Shown one piece after another: positions 27,556-34,827 of a stretch of DNA of 34,827 bases (positions are counted from its first letter, which is position 1; every line of letters starts with the position of its first letter). Under the pieces are notes generated by a model, which worked only from the letters and a program-made list of their open reading frames with translations, had not been told where the DNA came from and ran no database searches. The position numbers and the translations under genes are program-made. Source of the stretch: Armatimonadota bacterium (GTDB taxonomy: Bacteria > Armatimonadota > Armatimonadia > Armatimonadales > Capsulimonadaceae); assembly GCA_025353925.1 (NCBI GenBank), contig JANXNV010000031.1, forward strand, positions 1-34,827, read 5' to 3'.

Positions 27556-28321
27556 CGGGACTGGGAAAAAGATTGCCCTGCTGGCGGTTTTTCTGGCAAT
27601 GATGATCGGGCTGGGTGTGTGGATCACCAAGTTCAATCCGGAAAGTGGCAGCTCGAATGCGACCGCGCGAAAGCTGCAGCCCGCTCCGAAGCTGGATACG
27701 GTTAAGCTGGCAGGGCAGTGGCCACAGATCGTCGCGCATGCGGCGGCTCCGGCCCGGGGCCGTGCGGCAGCCCGGTACACGATCGCCGAGTTCGGCGATT
27801 TTCAGTGCCCGCAGTGCGGCAAAGTCCGGCCGCTTCTGGAGACTCTGCTGCAGAAATACCCAGACGAAGTTAATCTGCTTTTTATTCATCGCCCCTTCCC
27901 GCAGCTGCATCAGTGGGCCATCCCTGCCGGGAAAGCTTCGGAGATCGCCGCTGTGCAGGGCAAGTTCTGGCCGATGTACGACCAGCTTTACGGTCATCAG
28001 GACAATCTGGAGCCGGGCTATTACAGCGAGTATGCGGCGCAGGTGGGATTAGATAAAGCGGGCTTTCAGAAAGCGTTCGATACGGGCGCGGGCGCAGATA
28101 AAGTCAAGGCGGCAAGCGCATTCTCCGATGCGGTCGGTGTTCAGGAAACGCCGACCCTTCTGCTCCGAGACAATAAAAAGAACACGGTTACGATCTATCT
28201 TGGAATCGACGGGACCAAAAATGCAGATGGTACGCTTCAGTACCCCGGCGTCAAAGAATTAGTCGCGCGGCCTCCTTGGACTCAAGCCGTTGCGGCGTCA
28301 CTTCCTCCGTCACCACGGTGA
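27548..28321 (+). CDS. DsbA-like thioredoxin-domain protein
   Basis: IAEFGDFQCPQCGKVRPLLETLLQKYPDEVNLLFIHRPFPQLHQWAIPAGKASEIAAVQGKFWPMYDQLYGHQDNL; overlaps VKOR gene. Confidence 0.92.
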   Translation: MSNGTGKKIALLAVFLAMMIGLGVWITKFNPESGSSNATARKLQPAPKLDTVKLAGQWPQIVAHAAAPARGRAAARYTIAEFGDFQCPQCGKVRPLLETLLQKYPDEVNLLFIHRPFPQLHQWAIPAGKASEIAAVQGKFWPMYDQLYGHQDNLEPGYYSEYAAQVGLDKAGFQKAFDTGAGADKVKAASAFSDAVGVQETPTLLLRDNKKNTVTIYLGIDGTKNADGTLQYPGVKELVARPPWTQAVAASLPPSPR

Positions 28322-29099
28322 ACTTTTCCAGCGTATTCATTCCAAAGGCGGTGGTCATGGCGATGTCTACGGCGTCGCGCCCACGTGTCATGAGGATCCG
28401 TCCGATACGCGGCGTGTTATGGCGCGGGTCGAACATATGCCACCGTCCGCCCAGATACACTTCCATCCACGCATTGAAATCCATGGGGTTCGGGTCCGTG
28501 GGAATTCCGATGTCTCCCAAGTAGCCGTTGCAGTACCGTGCCGGAATATTCATGCAGCGGCAGAACGTCACCGCCAGATGCGTGAAGTCCCGGCAGACTC
28601 CGCGCCGCTCCTGGAAAACGTCCCGCGCCGTTTTAGAGGGTCGGGCGTATTTGTACCCGAACTCAACATTCTGGAAGACCCAGTCGCAAATTGCCTGCAC
28701 CCTTGCCCATCCCGGCGGCGTTTTCTCGAACAGGTCCCACGCGACCGGCAGCATTTCCGCCACTTCGCAGTAGCGGGAAGCCAGCAGGAACGGCAGGCAC
28801 TCATCCGGAAGCTCTTCCACCGGAAACTCAAACACCTGAGGCGAGGGGACTTCCAGCAGCCCGCTGTCCTCGGCTATCGTCTCGCTGAACAGCCGCATCC
28901 GCCCGCGCGGCGCGACCAATCGGTGGCTGATATTTCCGAATCCATCCACGAATTCGCGGATCGGCACCTCCGGCTCCGTGCGCGGCCCGTCCGGCTTCTC
29001 TAATCGGTGCAATTCGGAGGGATGAACATTCAGCAGCAGCACGAGGGGGGTCGGTGCGGCGAAATTATAAATCAAGTCGTAGCCAATTCGAATCCGCAT
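28251..29099 (-). CDS. Transglutaminase-like family protein
   Basis: RIGYDLIYNFAAPTPLVLLLNVHP, RRGVCRDFTHLAVTFCRCMNIPARYCNGYLGDIG, DFNAWMEVYLGGRWHMFDPRHNTPRIGRI. Confidence 0.92.
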   Translation of the reverse strand: MRIRIGYDLIYNFAAPTPLVLLLNVHPSELHRLEKPDGPRTEPEVPIREFVDGFGNISHRLVAPRGRMRLFSETIAEDSGLLEVPSPQVFEFPVEELPDECLPFLLASRYCEVAEMLPVAWDLFEKTPPGWARVQAICDWVFQNVEFGYKYARPSKTARDVFQERRGVCRDFTHLAVTFCRCMNIPARYCNGYLGDIGIPTDPNPMDFNAWMEVYLGGRWHMFDPRHNTPRIGRILMTRGRDAVDIAMTTAFGMNTLEKFTVVTEEVTPQRLESKEAARLIL

Positions 29100-29244
29100 T
29101 TGAGGGTTCCGGGTGGTAACATAAATGGGACGGCGGCATTGCCGGTGAGTTGGTGCAAGTAGCACCGCCAGTATAGCCGAAAAATGGCGAAAGTAAGCTA
29201 AGACGTGGAACTAAAGTTCTACGCTGTGTGGCGCAGACGCCTAG

Positions 29245-29262
29245 TTTCGACCTGCGTCGAAA
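29245..29262. promoter_or_regulatory. 18-bp palindrome upstream of the small antitoxin-like cassette
   Basis: TTTCGAC-CTGC-GTCGAAA. Confidence 0.4.
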
Positions 29263-29307
29263 AAGATACACAGACAGCAGAAGGTGGTCTTGTCTGGTTC
29301 AATTACG

Positions 29308-29505
29308 ATGAACATCACAGAAATTACAATGGCAGCTGATTCTCTTTCTTTTCATGACATGAACAAGCTCATGGAGCGGCTGGAAGAGATGCGCCAAGAA
29401 AAATGGGATCAGCAGATTGCCCAGGATTGGGAAAATGGGCGTTTCGATGAGGCAATAGCCCGCGCGAAGAAAGCCTGCGCCGAGGGCCGGTGTACCCCAC
29501 TTTGA
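29308..29505 (+). CDS. Small antitoxin-like helical protein
   Basis: MERLEEMRQEKWDQQIAQDWENGRFDEAIARAKKACAEGRCTPL resembles the WDxQIxxDxxxGRLD..AxAExxxGR tail seen in RelB-like addiction antitoxins; no toxin next to it. Confidence 0.5.
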   Translation: MNITEITMAADSLSFHDMNKLMERLEEMRQEKWDQQIAQDWENGRFDEAIARAKKACAEGRCTPL

Positions 29506-29786
29506 ACCTAGTGTTCAATAAAGTGATGGCCATTGTCGCAAATACATTCGATGTAAGCGTCGGAAGCCTCTCGTTGGAGACACGCTTCCTCGAAGAGTTA
29601 AACGCATCGCTTAATTTCACCGAAATGATCATGGCTTGTGAAGAGGCGTTTGACATCGCCATTCCAGATGAGGATGCCGAAAAACTACTCACCGTAGGTC
29701 TGCTGGCCGCCTATCTCGAGGCGCGAGTCCACGCTGGGAGCGCGGTGTGGCCACCCCCTCCCAAGATAGCAGGATACGACTCCTGA
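29490..29786 (+). CDS. Acyl-carrier-protein-like protein with altered DSL motif
   Basis: [57 protein letters not shown] aligned by eye to ACP [37 protein letters not shown]; GTG 29490 or ATG 29526 start. Confidence 0.65.
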   Translation: [98 protein letters not shown]

Positions 29787-29794
29787 GGGCGTCA

Positions 29795-30448
29795 ATGATT
29801 ATAACAAACACATCTACCGTACCGAACTACGAAAAGCGTCTCGATGCCAATCACACCTGGGCACTCCGGGAGGGTGGAATGTTCTTTCAGAACGAGAGTG
29901 AGGTGCAGAAGTCGCTGCGCCGCATCACGGACCGCCTCCGAGACCTCGGCATCGACTATGCGGTGGTGGGCGGCATGGCACTCTTTCTGCATGGCTATCG
30001 GCGGTTCACGGAAGACGTAGACTTGCTGGTGACACCGGACGGGCTGGCAAAAGCACACGCGGCTCTGGAAGGGAGTGGGTATCGGCCTCCGTTTCCTAAC
30101 AGCAAGAATTTGCGGGATACGGAGAATGGGGTGAGAATAGAGTTCATAATCACCGGTGAGTATCCGGGCGATGGTAAGCCAAAGCCCGTCGCGTTCCCCG
30201 ATCCTGTACATGCCGGGGTAATGCATGAGGGTATCACGCTGCTGAATTTACCGGCACTCATCGAGCTGAAGTTAGCATCGGGCATGACGGGGGCGGGTCG
30301 CATCAAAGATTTGGGAGATGTCCAAGAATTGATCAAACTGCTGAAACTGCCGTCTGATTATGCCGCTGTGGTCTCGCCGTTTGTTCAGGAGAAATACAAG
30401 GAACTGTGGCAGTCCGCAGCGGGCATTTCTGAGCAGGAAGAACAGTAG
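29795..30448 (+). CDS. Nucleotidyltransferase-like protein (DUF6036/AbiEii-type fold)
   Basis: IDYAVVGGMALFLHGYRRFTEDVDLLVTPDGLAKAHAALE...LIELKLASGMTGAGRIKDLGDVQELI. Confidence 0.75.
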   Translation: MIITNTSTVPNYEKRLDANHTWALREGGMFFQNESEVQKSLRRITDRLRDLGIDYAVVGGMALFLHGYRRFTEDVDLLVTPDGLAKAHAALEGSGYRPPFPNSKNLRDTENGVRIEFIITGEYPGDGKPKPVAFPDPVHAGVMHEGITLLNLPALIELKLASGMTGAGRIKDLGDVQELIKLLKLPSDYAAVVSPFVQEKYKELWQSAAGISEQEEQ

Positions 30449-30458
30449 GGATAAACAC

Positions 30459-33053
30459 ATGGCACAGAGCGCGGTCGATACGGAGCTGGAAACGCTGATC
30501 CGGGCACGGTACCCGATCATTTATGTCGTCTCCTGGGAAGAGAAGCGGGTTGAGGAGGCCCTTGGGGCAATCGCGAAAGCCCGCGGCAAGAAGATGTACC
30601 AGTGGACTGTCACGCAGGGCATGGTGCTGAACCCGCTGAACCGGGATGAGGCCACCCGGGACCCGCTGGCCGCGCTGGACTTTATCATGGAGTCGCGCGA
30701 TCAGGCTGTGTTCGTGCTGAAAGACTTTCATCCATTTTTAAACGATACGGCCCTGGTGCGCCGTCTGCGGGATTTGACGGTGTCCCTGAAAACTTCTTAT
30801 AAAACCATCGTCCTGCTCTCGCCCCTGCTGAAGCTGCCGCCGGAGCTGGAAAAAGAGATCACCGTGGTGGATTATGCCCTGCCGTCGGAAGAGGATTTAG
30901 GGCTGCTGCTGGACAGCATTATCCAGAGCGTCAAGGCGAACCCCCAGGTGCAGACCGAGCTGACCACTGCCCAGCGGGAGCAGCTTCTGAAAGCCGCTCT
31001 GGGGCTGACGGCGACGGAGGCGGAGAACGTCTTCGCGAAGTCCCTGGTCGAGCGGCGCCGGTTCGATGTAGACGTCATTCTTTCGGAGAAAGAGCAGATC
31101 ATTCGCAAGTCCGCCATTCTGGAATACTACCGGACTTCGGAAGCCTTCGGGGATGTCGGCGGACTCAATCTGCTGAAGGACTGGATGGACAAACGCACCG
31201 TGGCGTTCACTGAAAAAGCCCGCGAATACGGCCTGCCGTCCCCGAAAGGGATCCTGATTTTAGGCGTGCAAGGGTGCGGTAAGTGCCATGCATTGGACAC
31301 CCCGATTTTGATGCACGACGGTTCGGTCAAGACAGTGCAAAATGTCGAGGTCGGTGACAGGCTGATGGGGCCGGACTCGCAGTCGCGTGCGGTACTGTCC
31401 ACGATGCAGGGACGAGGCGAAATGTACCGGGTCTCGCCGATGAAGGGGGACTCCTACACGGTCAACGCTGACCACATCCTGTCTCTGCGCGTGAGTGGCT
31501 ACACCCCCAAACACAAGAAATTCAAAGAGGCCGATACGAATGGCCTCATCAACATTCCCGTATGTGACTATTTAAAGCGCAGCCCCTGCTTCCATCAATC
31601 TGCGATGGGCTGGCGTACGGGCGTAGACTTCCCCGTGCAATCCGTTCCCTTAGATCCCTACTTCCTCGGCCTGTGGCTCGGAGACGAGGACTCCTGCCAT
31701 CCGAATATCACGACGATGGACCCGGAGATTGCAGCGTATCTGGAAGTTATTGCGGCGCGGTACGGGGTGCGTGTTCGCAGCAGCATCACGAAGGGCAGAG
31801 CGACGCATTACTGCCTATCAGCGGGTCAGCTCGGCAGTGCGCCAAATCCATTGACTTGCCTACTGCGGCAGCTCGATGTCGCCGGGAACAAACATATCCC
31901 GCATCTTTACAAAACAAATAGCCGGGAAATTCGTTTGCAGGTGCTGGCCGGGATCATCGACACGGATGGGCACCAGAACGGCAATACCTATGATCTTATC
32001 CAAAAGAATCAGAAATTGGCCCAGGATATTGTATTTCTGGCACGGTCGCTCGGTCTCGCCGCCTATCTTATGCCCTGCGAGAAGTCTTGTTCTTACCTGG
32101 GCCTGAAGCGCAGCGGACACCACTTCCGTGTGTCAATCTCAGGAGATACCGATCAAATTCCAGTTCGTGTCGCGCATAAAAAGTGCAGCCCTCGTCGTCA
32201 GCGCAAGAATGTTCTCAATGTTGGCATCACTGTGTCACCGGTCGGGGTGGACGACTATTACGGGTTCGAGGTCGAGGGCGACGGCCTTTTTCTACTCGGC
32301 GATTTCACAGTCACGCACAACTCGCTCTCGGCAAAAGCGATCGCGTCGCTCTGGAAACTGCCGCTTCTGCGGATGGATGTCGGCAAGATTTTTGGGGGCA
32401 TTGTCGGGCAGAGCGAAGAGAATATCCGAAAAGCCATTCGGGTGGCGGAAAGCACGGCCCCGAATATCGTCTGGATCGATGAGCTGGAGAAGGGCTTTTC
32501 GGGAACGCAGTCGTCAGGAATCAGCGACGGAGGCACGACGGCGCGGGTATTTGGAACGTTTCTCGCCTGGCTTCAGGACAAAACGGCTCCGTGCTTTGTC
32601 GTGGCGACCGCAAACGACGTTTCCGCGCTGCCGCCGGAGCTGCTGCGCAAGGGCCGCTTCGATGAGATTTTCTTTGTCGACCTCCCGGATGGACCGGAGC
32701 GGGAAGAGATCTTCACGATCCACTTGAAAAAGCGGAAGCGGGACCCGGCGAAGTTCGATCTACCCGCACTCGCGAAAGCGACACCGGGTTACTCGGGGGC
32801 GGAGATCGAGCAGGCCGTGATCTCGGCCATGTATGATGCATTCAATCTGGACCGGGACATCCAGACCGAAGATATTCTCACTGTCGCCAAGCAGTCCGTG
32901 CCGCTGTCATTGACCATGAAGGAAAAGATAGACATCCTGCGCTTCTGGGCCGAAACCCGCGCCCGCCCGGCTTCGTCCGCCCCGCCGGTCGAGACGCAGG
33001 AAGCGGGAATGCAGGAGCACGATGACCGGATCACGCCGGTGCTGATTGAATGA
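30459..33053 (+). CDS. Ycf46-like AAA ATPase interrupted by an in-frame intein
   Basis: N-extein [25 protein letters not shown]...[13 protein letters not shown]-extein [61 protein letters not shown]. Confidence 0.93.
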   Translation: MAQSAVDTELETLIRARYPIIYVVSWEEKRVEEALGAIAKARGKKMYQWTVTQGMVLNPLNRDEATRDPLAALDFIMESRDQAVFVLKDFHPFLNDTALVRRLRDLTVSLKTSYKTIVLLSPLLKLPPELEKEITVVDYALPSEEDLGLLLDSIIQSVKANPQVQTELTTAQREQLLKAALGLTATEAENVFAKSLVERRRFDVDVILSEKEQIIRKSAILEYYRTSEAFGDVGGLNLLKDWMDKRTVAFTEKAREYGLPSPKGILILGVQGCGKCHALDTPILMHDGSVKTVQNVEVGDRLMGPDSQSRAVLSTMQGRGEMYRVSPMKGDSYTVNADHILSLRVSGYTPKHKKFKEADTNGLINIPVCDYLKRSPCFHQSAMGWRTGVDFPVQSVPLDPYFLGLWLGDEDSCHPNITTMDPEIAAYLEVIAARYGVRVRSSITKGRATHYCLSAGQLGSAPNPLTCLLRQLDVAGNKHIPHLYKTNSREIRLQVLAGIIDTDGHQNGNTYDLIQKNQKLAQDIVFLARSLGLAAYLMPCEKSCSYLGLKRSGHHFRVSISGDTDQIPVRVAHKKCSPRRQRKNVLNVGITVSPVGVDDYYGFEVEGDGLFLLGDFTVTHNSLSAKAIASLWKLPLLRMDVGKIFGGIVGQSEENIRKAIRVAESTAPNIVWIDELEKGFSGTQSSGISDGGTTARVFGTFLAWLQDKTAPCFVVATANDVSALPPELLRKGRFDEIFFVDLPDGPEREEIFTIHLKKRKRDPAKFDLPALAKATPGYSGAEIEQAVISAMYDAFNLDRDIQTEDILTVAKQSVPLSLTMKEKIDILRFWAETRARPASSAPPVETQEAGMQEHDDRITPVLIE
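31284..32321 (+). mobile_element. Intein (346 aa) with LAGLIDADG-type homing endonuclease motifs, inserted in Walker A between K and S
   Basis: Block [30 protein letters not shown]; block [21 protein letters not shown] and LAGIIDTDG; blocks [24 protein letters not shown] followed by S. Confidence 0.95.
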
Positions 33054-33085
33054 GGGGGATTGGAGGCACGAACAGAAGTCCCACA

Positions 33086-33237
33086 GATAGGAGCCACGGA
33101 TTGGAAATCCGAGGCTGGAAAGTGCCCACCGTCGAAGCGACGTTCATACTGCGACGCACGGCCCTTATCTACCACTCTTGCGTCCCCTGGACGCTGGGCT
33201 TTTTCCAGCCTCGGATTTCCAATCCGTGGCTCCTATC
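33086..33237. repeat. 152-bp intergenic element with 36-bp perfect inverted repeats
   Basis: GATAGGAGCCACGGATTGGAAATCCGAGGCTGGAAA (33086-33121) is the reverse complement of 33202-33237; imperfect pairing continues inward. Confidence 0.93.
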
Positions 33238-33275
33238 CGGTCTGACGGGCTTCGTTTGAAATCAGTAACAACCGT

Positions 33276-34178
33276 ATGACTACCTTCCCCAAATCTTTAG
33301 ACGCCTTCCTCTCCAATATGTCCGCAGAGCGCGGCCTGTCCCAAAACACGCTGACGGCTTATCAGTATGACCTGACGCAGTTCTTCGAATTTCTTTCCGC
33401 CCAGCAAGTCACGTCTGTCAGTGCGATCACACCGGGCCATGTCTACGACTTTCTGGCTCACTTGCGCCGGATCGGGCAGCGTCCGGCCAGTGTTTCCCGG
33501 AAGCTGATCTCAATCAAGATGTGGATGCAGTTTCTGTGCCGAGACGGACTGCGTAAAGATGACCCGACAAGCCGGCTGGACAAAATCAAGCCGCCGCCGC
33601 TGCGTCTGCCGCATACCCTTTCCTTGATTGAGATCGAACGACTGATTGTGGCTCCCACCACCGAGACCCCGACGGGACTGCGGGACCGGGCCATGCTGGA
33701 GATGATGTACGGCTGTGGCCTGCGGGTCTCGGAGCTGGTTACTTTGAAGTCAGGCGATGTGGACACACGCGCCGGTCTGGTCCGGCCTTTCGGGAAAGGC
33801 GGCAAGGAGCGTCAAGTGCCAATGGGCGACGGCATTCGCGACAGCCTCGCGGCCTATCTCAAATCCAGCCGTCCAAAGCTGCTGGAAAAGAAGCCGCCGA
33901 CGACCGCGCTCTTCGTGACGCACCGGGGCGGGCCGATGACTCGGCAGCATTTTCTGGTACTGGTCAAAACCTATGCGCGGCAGGCACAAATCGCCAAAAC
34001 CATCTCCCCTCATATCCTGCGGCATTCGTTCGCCACCCATCTGCTGTCCGGCGGAGCCGATCTGCGGGCGATCCAGGAGATGCTCGGCCATGTCAGCGTG
34101 CAGACCACCCAGCGGTACACGCGGGTGGATGTCGCCCGACTGCGCGAAGCCTACGACAAAGCACATCCGAGGGCCTGA
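33276..34178 (+). CDS. xerD: Site-specific tyrosine recombinase XerD
   Basis: LDAFLSNMSAERGLSQNTLTAYQYDL, MYGCGLRVSELVTL, SPHILRHSFATHLLSGGADLRAIQEMLGHVSVQTTQRYTRV. Confidence 0.94.
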   Translation: MTTFPKSLDAFLSNMSAERGLSQNTLTAYQYDLTQFFEFLSAQQVTSVSAITPGHVYDFLAHLRRIGQRPASVSRKLISIKMWMQFLCRDGLRKDDPTSRLDKIKPPPLRLPHTLSLIEIERLIVAPTTETPTGLRDRAMLEMMYGCGLRVSELVTLKSGDVDTRAGLVRPFGKGGKERQVPMGDGIRDSLAAYLKSSRPKLLEKKPPTTALFVTHRGGPMTRQHFLVLVKTYARQAQIAKTISPHILRHSFATHLLSGGADLRAIQEMLGHVSVQTTQRYTRVDVARLREAYDKAHPRA

Positions 34179-34181
34179 AGT

Positions 34182-34827
34182 ATGCGCCGCGTAATTTTAA
34201 TCGTTCTGGACGGCTGCGGGGTGGGGGCCATGCCCGACGCCGCACTGTACGGCACATTAGACCCTTTGAGCGCGACCCTGCCGCATGTCGCGGAGGCGGT
34301 CGGCGGGCTGAACCTGCCGACTTTGCAGACGCTGGGCCTCGGGAATATCGTGCCGATTCTCGGCGTGCCGCCCGCTGAAGCTCTCGGCGGCTGGGGCCGT
34401 CTGGCGGAGGCTTCGGCGGGCAAAGACAGCGTTGCAGGGCACTGGGAGCTGATGGGTGTCGTGACGGAAACGCCGTTTCCGACGTACCCCAATGGCTTCC
34501 CACTGGACGTCATCGCGGAATTCGAAGCGCGGATCGGGCGGGGCACTCTCGGCAACTTGGCCGGGTCCGGGACGGAGATGCTGAAACGCTTCGGGGCGGA
34601 GCATCTGGCGACCGGTAAGCCGATTGTGTACACGTCGGCGGACAGCGTGTTTCAGATCGCGGCGCATGAGTCGGTTGTGCCTCTCGAAACACTCTACGAA
34701 ATGTGCGCGGCGGCCCGGGAGATGCTGATCTCGCCGAACGCTGTCCTGCGCGTGATCGCGCGGCCTTTCATCGGGGATGGCCCGGAGGATTTCCAGCGGA
34801 CGCAGAATCGACGCGATTTTCCGCTGG
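34182..34827 (+). CDS. deoB: Phosphopentomutase, N-terminal part (runs off the window)
   Basis: [73 protein letters not shown]; open to window end so absent from the ORF track. Confidence 0.94.
   Translation, partial: MRRVILIVLDGCGVGAMPDAALYGTLDPLSATLPHVAEAVGGLNLPTLQTLGLGNIVPILGVPPAEALGGWGRLAEASAGKDSVAGHWELMGVVTETPFPTYPNGFPLDVIAEFEARIGRGTLGNLAGSGTEMLKRFGAEHLATGKPIVYTSADSVFQIAAHESVVPLETLYEMCAAAREMLISPNAVLRVIARPFIGDGPEDFQRTQNRRDFPL

Noticed and set aside
29977-29992. TGGCACTCTTTCTGCA, a sigma-54-like -24/-12 match
   Set aside because: Lies inside the nucleotidyltransferase coding motif (GGMALFLHGY), so it is explained by coding constraint and has no gene start suitably placed downstream.
33276-34178. 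XerD as integrase of a mobile island with the neighbouring inverted-repeat element
   Set aside because: Sequence looks like a housekeeping XerD next to deoB; no tRNA, att repeats or other mobility genes seen.

Overview
GC-rich bacterial chromosomal window with mostly ordinary gene content. In order it holds: an AAA ATPase fragment (cut by the left edge), a large ABC-2-like membrane protein, dnaK (-), a HAF-repeat PEP-CTERM-like protein (-), a di-heme cytochrome c peroxidase/MauG-like protein (-), CsbD-like, mscL, a GH30-like glycosidase with ricin-type lectin domain (-), a DUF1223 protein, a Met/His pentapeptide-repeat secreted peptide, a cytochrome b561-like protein, a right-handed beta-helix protein (-), a second PEP-CTERM-like protein, an aldo/keto reductase, a GH130-like beta-propeller protein, an accD-accA-hisS-DUF4149 operon, a GNAT protein (-), a ribbon-helix-helix + 2-TM membrane protein pair (-), an ARPP-1/VKOR/DsbA-like operon, a transglutaminase-like protein (-), a small cassette (antitoxin-like, ACP-like, nucleotidyltransferase-like) leading into a Ycf46-like AAA ATPase, xerD, and deoB (cut by the right edge). 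The strongest signals are: (1) a full-length intein with LAGLIDADG-type motifs exactly inside the Walker A motif of the Ycf46-like ATPase, at the end of a tightly packed four-gene cassette; (2) two sigma-54-type (-24/-12) promoter candidates upstream of the PEP-CTERM and cytochrome peroxidase genes, the first with a stem-loop at the predicted transcript 5' end; (3) a SigB-like promoter in front of csbD; (4) three 11-bp direct repeats at the promoter of the RHH gene; (5) two intergenic elements of about 150-170 bp built from long inverted repeats (perfect 50 bp and 36 bp arms). Taxonomy cannot be fixed from this window. All family assignments are from reading the translated sequence; no search was run.
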